From contig NZ_JANZYP010000019.1 in NCBI RefSeq assembly GCF_025506355.1, positions 1-64,000 on the forward strand: DNA of 64,000 nucleotides, written 5' to 3'. Positions 7,459-14,588 of the stretch are shown in pieces. Every line of letters begins with the position of its first letter. The first letter of the stretch is position 1. The notes under the pieces are model-generated. The model was not told the DNA's origin, ran no database searches, and saw nothing but the letters and a program-made list of their open reading frames with translations. Position numbers and translations under genes: made by a program. Source of the stretch: Sphaerisporangium corydalis (lineage in GTDB: Bacteria > Actinomycetota > Actinomycetes > Streptosporangiales > Streptosporangiaceae).

Positions 7459-7717
7459 TTTCGTTCTCTTTTCTGGGAGGCTTTGTGTTCGTCCTTGTGA
7501 GTACAACTCTCCGGCAATTCCCGGCCTCGAACCAGACGAATGGACGGCAGCAAGCTGCCCGCCCCTGACCACTTCCTGCCACGCCTGACGCCCGCCCGCA
7601 CGGCACCCCCGCCGGCCCTGCGAAAACGCCCCCGGCCGGTCGGAAACTCGAAGATCGTTAAGTCACGCCGGGCGGGTAAGCTGGCCGCCGTCGCCCGCGA
7701 CGGTGAAGGAGCCGCCG

Positions 7718-8182
7718 ATGACCACCGACCCCACGATGACCCGGATCGGCCAGGGGGTGGAGTTGCACCACCACCAAGGTCAGCGCGACGCCGCTCGCGA
7801 CCTGTTCGCGCAGATCTGGGATGACATCGGCGGCGAGCAAGGCGACCCGCTGCATGTGTGCGTCCTCGCCCACTCGATGGCCGACGTGCAGGACGACGCG
7901 CACCAGGAGCTGATGTGGGATCTGCGAGCGCTCGCCGCCGCCGATCTGGTCACCGACGAACGGGTGGGCGAAGCCGGGGTGACGCTTTCGGTGGCCGGCC
8001 TGTACCCGTCGTTGCACCTCAATCTGAGCGATTGCTACCGCAAACTGGGCGACCTCCCCCACGCCCGCGAACACCTCCACCAGGCACGCACCCAAATCGA
8101 CGCACTCGCCGACGACGACTACGGGCGACTCATCAAAGACGGCCTGGAACGCCTGACCCAGCTACTGGACGACCCCACCTGA
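7718..8182 (+). CDS. Hypothetical TPR-like protein
   Basis: A 154-residue cytoplasmic protein. It starts at ATG 7718 behind a near-perfect ribosome site GAAGGAG (7704-7710, 7-nt spacing), so the in-frame GTG 7703 is not used. The sequence is alpha-helical: GVELHHHQGQRDAARDLFAQIWDD and LHLNLSDCYRKLGDLPHAREHL look like two tetratricopeptide-type helical hairpins, the second being the clearest TPR motif (LNLSDCYRKLGDLPHAREHL). Similar short proteins are widespread in actinomycetes without known function. No partner is evident: an SNase relic follows directly in another frame and a PLP enzyme lies on the opposite strand. Confidence 0.7.
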   Translation: MTTDPTMTRIGQGVELHHHQGQRDAARDLFAQIWDDIGGEQGDPLHVCVLAHSMADVQDDAHQELMWDLRALAAADLVTDERVGEAGVTLSVAGLYPSLHLNLSDCYRKLGDLPHAREHLHQARTQIDALADDDYGRLIKDGLERLTQLLDDPT

Positions 8183-8202
8183 CCACGCCCAGCGCATTCT
8201 CG

Positions 8203-8622
8203 GGTCGTTATTTGTTCTACGTGTGGAAGAGCGGCGGGACGTTCGTGAACCGCAGCCTGGTCCGCTACGGGTACGGCAAGGCGGTCCTGGTGGCGCCGAA
8301 CGACCGGTTCATCAAGGTGGTCCGCGGCGACCAGTCCAAGGCGAAGGCGGCCCGGTTACGGGTGTGGTCGGGCCGATGCGACACCGGGACCAATCCCAAT
8401 CCCAAGCCCACGCCCAAACCGACCCCGAAGCCGAAGCCCACGCCGAAACCGAAGCCGACCACGAAGCCCACGACCCCTCCCCCGCCACCGGGCGACGACC
8501 CCCGCTACCCCACCTGCGCCGAGGCCAACAAGCACGGTTACGGCCCGTACCGCCGGAACGTCGACCCCGAGTACAACTGGTACCAGGACCGCGACGGCGA
8601 CGGAGTCGTCTGCGAGCGCTGA
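8203..8622 (+). pseudogene. Truncated secreted nuclease: SNase C-terminus plus excalibur domain
   Basis: From 8203 the frame reads GRYLFYVWKSGGTFVNRSLV, the C-terminal third of a staphylococcal-nuclease-like thermonuclease. After a Cys comes a Pro/Lys/Thr spacer of repeated PKPTPKP-type units, then an excalibur calcium-binding domain (TCAEANKHGYGPY ... DRDGDGVVCER) with its DxDxDG loop. The signal peptide and the catalytic Arg-Glu-Arg part of the nuclease are absent. Homology starts about 20 bp after the stop of the preceding, unrelated gene. A frame can be opened upstream only by reading out of frame through that gene. This is a fragment left by recombination or deletion. Confidence 0.75.
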
Positions 8623-8644
8623 CGCTCCTCTCCCAGGTTCGATA

Positions 8645-9625
8645 TCAAGACGGTCGGCCGGGAGTCGGCCCGACCCAGCGGTGGTAGGCGTCCATGTCGA
8701 CGTTGCCGCCGCACACGATCGTGACCACGTGCCGGCCGGCGAAGCGTTCGCGGTCTTCGAGGATCGCGGCGACGCCGAGCGCGGCCGACGGTTCGACGAC
8801 AAGGCCGGCGTGGTCGAGGAGCATCCGCATGCCGGTGATGATCGACGTCTCCTGGACCAGGACGGCGTCGTCGGCGACCAGGAGGAGGTCGTCCAGTACG
8901 GCCGGGATGGGCCGCCGGCCGGCGACGCCGTCGGCGATGGTGTGGGTCGAGTCGGTGGTGACGACACGTCGCCGGCGCCACGAGCGGGTCATCGCCGGCG
9001 CGCCCAGCGGCTGGACGCAGATCACCTCGACGCCGGGCGCCAGGGCCTTGACCACGTGACCCACACCAGTGGCCAGCGCCCCGCCGCCGAGAGCGATCAG
9101 AACGGCGTCGAACGACGGCACGGCGTCCACCAGTTCCAGGCCGATGGTGGCCGCGCCCTCACAGGTCTCGATGTCCAGGCTGTCCTCGACCAGCCGGATG
9201 CCGTCGTACGACGCGATCGCCGCCGCCCGCTCGCGGGCCATGTCGAAGTCGCCGTCCACCAGCTCCAACCTGGCACCCAACGCACGGATCCGATCAAGCT
9301 TGACCGAGGGCGCGAAGCGCGATGCCACGACGGTGACCTCGATCCCCCGCCCACGACCGGACCAGGCGAGCGCCTGCCCAAGATTCCCCGCACTCGCACA
9401 CACCACGGCCCGCGCCCCACTGTCCGCGAGCAGGCTGGCGACCACCTCGGTACCACGAGCCTTGAAACTCCGCACCGGATTCGCCGTCTCCAGCTTGACA
9501 CTCACCACACACCCGAGACGGGCCCCCAGCCCCTCACACCGATACAACGGACTACCAAGAAAAACCGGATCGATAACCCCACGAGCCCCCCGAATCCGAG
9601 CAATATCAAGACGCGTCTCCCCCAT
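8645..9625 (-). CDS. PLP-dependent threonine dehydratase-like enzyme
   Basis: A 326-residue fold-type II PLP enzyme of the threonine/serine dehydratase group. It has the lysine motif NPVRSFKARG (Schiff-base Lys near residue 51), the substrate-binding CASAGNLGQALAW and the glycine-rich phosphate loop ALGGGALATGV. The C-terminal VVEPSAALGVAAILE and a VCGGN strand place it with serine/threonine dehydratases or racemases rather than cysteine synthases. No ACT domain follows, so it is not the feedback-regulated biosynthetic IlvA. ATG 9625 is chosen; the longer in-frame extension to 9733 reads through the end of a decayed IS256-type transposase (MALQLIQTAQDRW) and is not part of the enzyme. Convergent with the nuclease relic. 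Confidence 0.85.
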   Translation of the reverse strand: MGETRLDIARIRGARGVIDPVFLGSPLYRCEGLGARLGCVVSVKLETANPVRSFKARGTEVVASLLADSGARAVVCASAGNLGQALAWSGRGRGIEVTVVASRFAPSVKLDRIRALGARLELVDGDFDMARERAAAIASYDGIRLVEDSLDIETCEGAATIGLELVDAVPSFDAVLIALGGGALATGVGHVVKALAPGVEVICVQPLGAPAMTRSWRRRRVVTTDSTHTIADGVAGRRPIPAVLDDLLLVADDAVLVQETSIITGMRMLLDHAGLVVEPSAALGVAAILEDRERFAGRHVVTIVCGGNVDMDAYHRWVGPTPGRPS

Positions 9626-9630
9626 GACCC

Positions 9631-9850
9631 AGCAGCGTAGCCCCACATCCACTCGCGCGGACGAGCGCGACAAGTGGGGGCGATCGACCGCGCCCCAGCG
9701 GTCCTGAGCGGTCTGGATGAGCTGGAGTGCCATCGCCAGGCCAGCAGTTCGGCAGCCAGTTCCCTTGATTGCCTTTGTCCGGTCCGCACTGTGGCGAAGG
9801 TTGATTCGACCTGGTTTGTGGTGCGCAAATGCCCCTGATGCTGGATAAGT
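9631..9850 (-). pseudogene. Remnant of an IS256/Mutator-family transposase C-terminus
   Basis: Reading leftwards, pieces of the conserved IS256 C-terminus appear in different frames. HLRTTNQVESTFATVR (family: LRTTNPIESTFATVR) is in one frame, MALQLIQTAQDRWGAVDRPHL (family: MAFKLIESAQxRWRAVNAPHL) in a second and PPLVALVRASG in a third. At least two frameshifts separate them, and nothing of the catalytic DDE core is visible. The fragment directly abuts the start of the PLP enzyme gene. Confidence 0.75.
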
Positions 9851-10125
9851 GTTCGCACAGGGCCCGCAGCTCTTCGACGGCCCTCACTGATCTAGGCGAC
9901 GGCCGATGGGGCTTCGTCCACCTAGCTTCCGGTGATCTTCAGGCGTTACGCGCCCACGGCGGCAAATTCGCCAAGGAGCACCTCATCCGCACTTTAGTGG
10001 ATCATGAGGTTCGTGAAGGGCTCTGGGTGACGGTGGGCTCGGGTGACCAGTGGGTTTGGCTCTTCTCTTCCGGGACGATGTCGGCTGGCTCGGAGCGCTC
10101 ATGGCAAGGAGCCCTGCCGTTCTGA
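9829..10125 (+). CDS. Hypothetical protein (doubtful)
   Basis: An open frame of 98 codons from ATG 9829 with no recognisable family. The portion GRWGFVHLASGDLQALRAHG onward looks protein-like, but codon usage is less GC-biased than in surrounding genes, no ribosome site precedes the ATG and the first codons overlap the transposase remnant. A terminator-like hairpin overlaps its last codons, which slightly favours a real transcript. It may be the surviving 3' end of a longer gene. I assign no function. Confidence 0.3.
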   Translation: MPLMLDKCSHRARSSSTALTDLGDGRWGFVHLASGDLQALRAHGGKFAKEHLIRTLVDHEVREGLWVTVGSGDQWVWLFSSGTMSAGSERSWQGALPF

Positions 10126-10137
10126 GACGGCAGGGCT
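10110..10137 (+). terminator. Hairpin between convergent genes
   Basis: AGCCCTGCCGT (10110-10120) pairs perfectly with 10127-10137 around a 6-nt loop. On the plus side it is followed by TTCCCGTTCTT, moderately T-rich. It lies between the plus-strand hypothetical gene and the minus-strand membrane-anchored protein and may serve either. Confidence 0.65.
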
Positions 10138-10149
10138 TTCCCGTTCTTC

Positions 10150-10683
10150 TCAGAGAACCTGAGTGACCTTGGCCCTCAGCGCCGACGTGCAGGTCGGAGT
10201 CTGAATGGTCTCCTGGGCCGGCCTGCTTATCTCATCGCCAGTGACGTCTATCGCTCCCGTCGCGGGGTCCTGCCCACCGGAAATCTTGTAGGACACGGTG
10301 AATGTCTTGTCTTCGGGCAGCGAGTTGCCCGAATAGGCAAGTTGGGCACGATATGTGACTATGGCTCCAGCCGAACTGAAACACTCACTCTTGATCACCT
10401 TTATGGTGACCCTGAATTCGCTGGGCTTGGGTGTGTGATCCGCTGAGGGCTCCGCGCTCGCCTGCTCGGAAGCGGGCTCGTTATCGGCCGCAGGAACATT
10501 GGCCGTGGTCGCTATGGGCTTGCCCGATGATCCGGCTAAGCCAATACCGACTCCGCCGATACACCCGACCGCAAGCCCACCTACCAGAGCAAGGGCGAGG
10601 ACCATGCCGCTGAAACCCTTCTTCGGTGGCCGCTGCGGCTGTTGGAAATGTGTGACCTGCTGAGGGTTGTACTGGTGGGTCAT
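10150..10683 (-). CDS. Membrane-anchored or secreted protein of unknown function
   Basis: A 177-residue protein with a Gln/Pro-rich cytoplasmic head (MTHQYNPQQVTHFQQPQRPP, 1-20). A single hydrophobic helix follows (GMVLALALVGGLAVGCIGGVGIGLAG, about 26-51, partly quoted as VLALALVGGLAVGC), then a low-complexity Ala/Glu/Pro linker and an extracellular domain of about 95 residues with two cysteines. This is the layout of the many actinobacterial type II membrane proteins with a C-terminal beta-rich domain; I do not recognise the domain. Codon use is less GC-rich than that of neighbours, in keeping with the accessory character of the region. AGAAAG upstream of ATG 10683 is a possible ribosome site. 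Confidence 0.65.
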   Translation of the reverse strand: MTHQYNPQQVTHFQQPQRPPKKGFSGMVLALALVGGLAVGCIGGVGIGLAGSSGKPIATTANVPAADNEPASEQASAEPSADHTPKPSEFRVTIKVIKSECFSSAGAIVTYRAQLAYSGNSLPEDKTFTVSYKISGGQDPATGAIDVTGDEISRPAQETIQTPTCTSALRAKVTQVL

Positions 10684-11009
10684 CTGACTGCTTTCTGCAT
10701 GCTGTCGTAGGAGTCAGGCGGCCGGTACGACCGAGCACGAATTCTTTGCCGGGAAGGAGATCGGTGAGGTCCTTGCCGGCCAGGGCATCGTCTGATTCCA
10801 GCGAGTGGCTGACCGTGTCGTCTCCGTGGACGGGCAACGCACCCTGACGGGTTACCGCAGCGGTGATGTAGATACCAGATTGTGACCCATGGTGAGGATG
10901 TGGGCGCAGAGCGCCACGAGCCATTTCGGCTGCGGAATCAACGGATCTCGCCATTCAGAACAAGATCATCGGTCTCGGGCGGCGGAGATCAGCGAATCGG
11001 TGAGTCGGC
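10684..11009. other. 326-bp stretch without a convincing gene
   Basis: On the minus strand a frame from 10954 reads protein-like text with GC-rich third positions (for example ITAAVTRQGALPVHGDDTVS) but no start with a ribosome site, and it would run out of frame into the next gene. It may be the relic of a lost gene. Otherwise the stretch would contain only the promoter of the membrane-anchored protein. Confidence 0.4.
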
Positions 11010-11282
11010 TCATGGCGATGCCACGGTGTAGCCGATTCTCTGGCCGAGGGCGTCCTGCGCGGCCAGTTCGCTGGACAGGGACAACGCGTCCCATCGGGCG
11101 ATGGACGGTACCAGGCCGGCCGAGCGGTGGGACGGGAGTAGCGAGACGCGCCGGGTGGCCCACCAGCCGCCGAAGGTTCCGTCGGAGCGGGTGAAGCGGG
11201 TGATGTGCCACCCGGGGTAGGTCTGCTCCAGCACGGCGAACTGGGCATCCGCGCGCGACCCCGCAACCGCTGCCGTGGTCAC
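11010..11282 (-). CDS. Small hypothetical protein, second gene of a coupled pair
   Basis: A 90-residue protein with a VLEQTYPGWHITRF segment near the N-terminus and GGWWATRR in the middle. Proteins of this kind are regularly found next to XRE-type regulators in actinomycetes; their function is unknown. The GTG start (11282-11280) overlaps the TGA (11281-11279) of the preceding gene by the GTGA arrangement, so translation is coupled. No signal peptide or membrane segment is visible. A longer frame from 11333 would read back through the neighbour and is rejected. Confidence 0.7.
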   Translation of the reverse strand: MTTAAVAGSRADAQFAVLEQTYPGWHITRFTRSDGTFGGWWATRRVSLLPSHRSAGLVPSIARWDALSLSSELAAQDALGQRIGYTVASP

Positions 11283-11500
11283 GAGAAGCGCGCCAGTTCT
11301 GCCCGGGCCTCCTGCTCGGCGATGGCCCGGCACAACGCGATCTCGTCATCGGCGTCGACCGTACGCCAAGCGCCGGAAGCCTCGCCCGCCTCGTCGTACG
11401 CGCGCTCTCGGGTTGCCCAGAAACGGCCCGCGCTGCTGCGGAACACTCGCCAGCCGGTTGGGGTCGTCGCGCGATGCGAGATGGATCTGGACTCCTGCAT
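11279..11500 (-). CDS. Small hypothetical protein, first gene of a coupled pair
   Basis: A 73-residue protein, rich in Arg/Ala, with the conserved-looking core GWRVFRSSAGRFWATRE and a helical, acidic C-terminal half. ATG 11500 is well supported: GGAGG lies 8 nt upstream, whereas the alternative GTG 11515 is itself inside that ribosome site region. It heads a two-gene minus-strand unit, divergent from the XRE regulator gene at 11704. Small partner proteins of this kind often accompany actinobacterial XRE regulators (as DUF397 proteins do), but this one is not a recognisable DUF397 member. Function unknown. Confidence 0.7.
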   Translation of the reverse strand: MQESRSISHRATTPTGWRVFRSSAGRFWATRERAYDEAGEASGAWRTVDADDEIALCRAIAEQEARAELARFS

Positions 11501-11654
11501 GAGCCGGACCTCCACGTCCGATCAAGGAACCCACCAGGTGATCAACCCTGCCTCGTCGGGCTCCGCTTTCAGGTGACGTTGCGCTATCGGGGCAGCGCGG
11601 TGTGTAGACCTCTGTGCCATGCTGGTGGCGATCAGGCACGATTCCTAGGTCAGC

Positions 11655-11692
11655 GTTTTGGCCAGTTCGGATTGGCCAACGGTGTCCAAAAC
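11655..11692. promoter_or_regulatory. Inverted repeat in the divergent promoter of the XRE regulator
   Basis: GTTTTGG (11655-11661) is matched by CCAAAAC (11686-11692), and TTGGCCA occurs twice inside (11658-11664 and 11672-11678). The right arm ends 11 bp before ATG 11704, overlapping the ribosome-site region, so binding there could block expression of the regulator. Confidence 0.4.
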
Positions 11693-11703
11693 GAGGAGCC
11701 GGT

Positions 11704-13026
11704 ATGCCACGTGGTCCTGACGCGGTCGATGGATCGATCTCGCCTTGGCACTTACTGGGCGCAGCCCTGCGGCAGTGGCGGGAGCTGGCCGGTTTGACGC
11801 TCACTGAGACGGCGCCGAAGGTTCCGATAGATCCGTCGCTGCTGGCCAAGTGGGAGCGAGGGACACGACGGCCCGCCGAGGACGCCATGCGACGGCTTGA
11901 TCAAGCCCTCAACGCCGGCGGCATTCTGTTCACGATGTACGGGTTCGCGTTGGCCAACGAGACGCCACGACCATCCCCCGCAATCGCGGAGCGGTGGGAT
12001 GCTGAAACCATGGACGCACTCCGCCGGCAACTCCTTCTCGGTGGCTTCGCCGCAGCGGGCAGCGCCGCCTCCGCGCCGTTCCAGGACGGGCTGGAGCGGC
12101 TGAGGTCCGTCGTTGACCAGACTGTCGGCGATCCCGGCATCGACGACTTCGAAGAATTGGTGTGGGAGTACTCCCACGCGATCGTGGCACGCTCTCAGGT
12201 GGAAGTGCTCGGTGACTTGGCCGCTGATGTGCTCGCGCTCCAGAAGACCATGAACTGTGTGCCGCCCCGAGAAACCTCTCGGTGGTTGCGGGTCAACGCA
12301 CGTATGACGAACCTGCTGGCTCACACACTCGGGTCGACCGGATATGCCCGTGAGTCGCGCCACTGGTGGACGACTGCCCGCCGAGCGGCTGAACGAACCG
12401 GCGACCAGGACGTGCAAGCGGCGGCGTATGCCTCGGAAGCTGTGCAGGCGTTGCACGAGGACCGGCCGGCAGTGTTGGTGCTGGACCGCGCCGACAAGGC
12501 CTTGGCGCTGTCTGGGGGGCGGGCCTGTGTGGCTACGGTGGAGGCTCTCGGTGCTCGATCTCATGCGCTAACCCTGGCCGGCGATGTCGCGCAGGCGTGC
12601 GCCACGTTGGATGAGCAGGTACGGGTGTTCGAGCGTCTTCCCAGCGCTGTCACTTCGGATCTGCTGTCGGCCGAGGGGTGGCCGACGTTTCGGCTGCTCT
12701 ACTCCAGGTCCCTGGTGTTCACCCTGGCTGGGCACCCGAGCGCCGACCGTGCCCAGGAAGAGGCGCTGGCGTCCTACCCGGTAGGCCGACCGCGACAGCG
12801 CGCCCAGGTCGAACTGCACTGCGCCTACTCCGAGGTGCGGCGCGGCCATATCGACGATGGGCTCGGCCATGCCCGTAGGGTCCTGACCGGACTCGGGGAC
12901 AACGTCACCCGGTTCGTCCACCATATGGCTCTCGGGGTAGCCAACGCGGTGCCGGAGGTGGCTAATACGCGATCCTCTGTAGTCGAGTACCGCGACCTAC
13001 TCGCGCTCCCGGCCGGGAGAAATTGA
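11704..13026 (+). CDS. XRE-family transcriptional regulator with TPR-like C-terminus
   Basis: A 440-residue regulator. An N-terminal HTH (about 20-60; LRQWRELAGLTLTETA ... DPSLLAKWERGTRRP) is followed by a long helical region. The TPR-type repeats are clearest around ARESRHWWTTARRAAERTGD, AVLVLDRADKALALSGG and AQACATLDEQVRVFERL. This is the common actinomycete architecture of HTH plus tetratricopeptide signal-sensing region. Start ATG 11704 has GAGGAG upstream. It shares a divergent promoter with two small genes, and its stop overlaps the start of an acetyltransferase gene (TGATG), so the acetyltransferase is translationally coupled to the regulator. Ligand and targets are unknown. Confidence 0.85.
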   Translation: MPRGPDAVDGSISPWHLLGAALRQWRELAGLTLTETAPKVPIDPSLLAKWERGTRRPAEDAMRRLDQALNAGGILFTMYGFALANETPRPSPAIAERWDAETMDALRRQLLLGGFAAAGSAASAPFQDGLERLRSVVDQTVGDPGIDDFEELVWEYSHAIVARSQVEVLGDLAADVLALQKTMNCVPPRETSRWLRVNARMTNLLAHTLGSTGYARESRHWWTTARRAAERTGDQDVQAAAYASEAVQALHEDRPAVLVLDRADKALALSGGRACVATVEALGARSHALTLAGDVAQACATLDEQVRVFERLPSAVTSDLLSAEGWPTFRLLYSRSLVFTLAGHPSADRAQEEALASYPVGRPRQRAQVELHCAYSEVRRGHIDDGLGHARRVLTGLGDNVTRFVHHMALGVANAVPEVANTRSSVVEYRDLLALPAGRN

Positions 13027-13613
13027 TGGGGATCGTTTTCGAGCACAAGCATGATGGGGATGCCGTAGAGGTTCTGGACGACGAATACGTGATCCCCTAC
13101 CTGGAGATTCAGGCGGAGCCGCCGTACAACAGCAACCCGAACGCCTCCAGGGAGCGGTACTTGGAGCGGACTCGCCGGCAGGTCGGCAGCCCGGGGTTTC
13201 ACCTGGTGTCGGCCCGTGACGACGGCAGGCTGATCGGGTGGGCATTCGGGCTTCCGTTCGCTGCCGGCCGGTGGTGGGGCGGGAACACCACTCCCGCGCC
13301 TGAGGATGTGGTCGAAAGCGAGAAGTTCGCGGTCATCGAACTCAACGTGATCGCAGAGCGCCGCGGCCACGGGCACGGCAGGCGGCTGCTGGACGAACTG
13401 CTGGGGGCCCGGCCGGAGCCTTGGGCGACACTGCTAAGCCTGCCGAGAGCCCCGGCGCATGACATGTACGAGCACTTGGGGTGGCATGCCACCGGGACCA
13501 ACCAGCCGACACCGGACGCTGATGTCGCTGACGTGATGGTGCTCAAGCTCGGCGGTCCGCTCGCCGCCTCTCCTCGCGAAGGTCCGCTGTTTCAGCCCCG
13601 GCGGCCAGGGTGA
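13026..13613 (+). CDS. GNAT-family N-acetyltransferase
   Basis: A 195-residue acetyltransferase. The acetyl-CoA binding region is clear: VIELNVIAERRGHGHGRRLL (about 101-120), with the R-x-x-G-x-G loop RGHGHG, followed by a MYEHLGWHATG strand/helix typical of motif B. The N-terminal half supplies the acceptor site (FHLVSARDDGRLIGWAFG). ATG 13026 overlaps the TGA of the XRE regulator, with GGGAGA upstream inside that gene. The last 22 bp overlap the 3' end of the convergent sugar-reductase-like gene. The acceptor (antibiotic, small metabolite or protein) cannot be told from sequence. Confidence 0.85.
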   Translation: MGIVFEHKHDGDAVEVLDDEYVIPYLEIQAEPPYNSNPNASRERYLERTRRQVGSPGFHLVSARDDGRLIGWAFGLPFAAGRWWGGNTTPAPEDVVESEKFAVIELNVIAERRGHGHGRRLLDELLGARPEPWATLLSLPRAPAHDMYEHLGWHATGTNQPTPDADVADVMVLKLGGPLAASPREGPLFQPRRPG

Positions 13614-14437
13614 ACCTCACCCAGAAACCGTCGCGCGCCGCGGAGTTTGGTGTGGAGGTGTTGTTGGGTTGTGTGGCAGGTCAGGCGTACGTCCAAGGGG
13701 GCGGGGGAGGTGGTGTCGGCTCGGCGGCCTTTTGGGAGGCGGGACGGGTCGAGGCCGTCGCGGTGGGCTATGAGGAGGCCGAGTTCGTAGCGGCTCAGGG
13801 CGTCGGGGCCGGCGACGTGGTGGATGCCGTGGTGGTCGGAGGCGGCGAGTTCGAGGAGTGCGGCGGCGAGGTCGGTGACGTGTACGGGGCAGCGCACGTC
13901 GTCGGTGAACAGCGTTCCCTGCTTCCGGCCGGTGGCCAGGGCGTGCACCAGCGTCTCGTGCGCGGAGTCGCCGGCACCGATGATCAGGGAGGTCCGGGCT
14001 ATCACCGCGCCCGGCGCGATCGCGCTCACCGCCGTCTCGGCGGCGGCCTTGGCCGCGCCGTACGGGGTGATCGGGTCGGGGGCGCACGTCTCGTCGTAGT
14101 GGATCGCGGCGCCGGAGAAGACCGCGTCGCTGGACACGTGGACCAGGCGCCCGCCCGACGCGGAGGCGGCGAGGGCGACGTTGACGGCCCCGGTCGCCGT
14201 GGTCGCCCAGTCCGCCTGCCGGTAGGCGGCGTTGATGACCACATCGGGCTTGAACGCGCTGATCCGCGCGTCGACGTCATCTGGCCGGCGCACGTCGAGC
14301 GGGACCCACTCGACTCCGGCGGTCGCCGCTCCTGGCCGGGTCAGGTAGGTCGCGGCCACCTCCTCCCCGGCCGCCGAACACCGGCGGACGAGTTCGCGGC
14401 CGAGCAGACCGCTGCCACCGACGATGACGACCCTCAT
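13592..14437 (-). CDS. RmlD-like NAD(P)-dependent sugar-nucleotide reductase family protein
   Basis: A 281-residue short-chain-type protein of the dTDP-4-dehydrorhamnose reductase family. It has the Rossmann loop VGGSGLLGREL at the N-terminus, VVINAAYRQADWA, then LVHVSSDAVFSG and the catalytic YGAAKAAAE (Tyr-x-x-x-Lys). It ends with a domain-interface segment CPVHVTDLAAALLELA. No other rhamnose or deoxysugar genes are present, so the true substrate is open; stand-alone members include methionine-adenosyltransferase beta-like regulators. The start ATG 14437 is the natural beginning of the Rossmann fold (MRVVIVGGSG). Convergent overlap of 22 bp with the acetyltransferase gene. Confidence 0.82.
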   Translation of the reverse strand: MRVVIVGGSGLLGRELVRRCSAAGEEVAATYLTRPGAATAGVEWVPLDVRRPDDVDARISAFKPDVVINAAYRQADWATTATGAVNVALAASASGGRLVHVSSDAVFSGAAIHYDETCAPDPITPYGAAKAAAETAVSAIAPGAVIARTSLIIGAGDSAHETLVHALATGRKQGTLFTDDVRCPVHVTDLAAALLELAASDHHGIHHVAGPDALSRYELGLLIAHRDGLDPSRLPKGRRADTTSPAPLDVRLTCHTTQQHLHTKLRGARRFLGEVHPGRRG

Positions 14438-14490
14438 GGCCGGTCACCGTAGCCGATCGGCCGCGTGCGACCCTTGGCCGGGGCGCTGAA

Positions 14491-14588
14491 CCGGCCGATC
14501 GCCGAGAGGAATCGGCCGGTCGCCGAGGAGAATCGGCCGGTCGCCGAGGAGAACCGGCCCGGTCGCCGAGGGTGCGAGAGGCCGGTCA
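14491..14588 (+). repeat. 21-bp tandem repeat abutting the stop of pectate lyase 1
   Basis: Units with a CGGCCGGTCGCCGAGGAGAA consensus start at 14491, 14512, 14533 and 14554 (period 21). The end of the minus-strand pectate lyase gene (from about 14578, AGGCCGGTCACG) aligns as a fifth unit, with its stop (TCA, 14586-14588 on the plus strand) in place of TCG. Confidence 0.8.

Larger units (their letters stand above)
7097..7717. other. 620-bp gene-poor stretch with lower GC
   Basis: No family-recognisable gene is visible. Around 7180-7340 and 7440-7510 the sequence is clearly less GC-rich than its surroundings. It contains three copies of a 16-bp direct repeat (listed separately) and a possible minus-strand 40-codon ORF. 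The last 30 bp hold the promoter-proximal region and GAAGGAG ribosome site of the next gene. A foreign or degenerate origin is likely. Confidence 0.5.

Noticed and set aside
7165-7500. A 111-codon plus-strand gene
   Set aside because: The frame is dominated by Gly/Ala/Val from the direct repeats, and the start has no ribosome site.
10481-10954. A 157-codon minus-strand gene
   Set aside because: Overlaps the membrane-anchored protein gene in another frame, has no ribosome site, and only its first half looks coding; treated as a possible relic.
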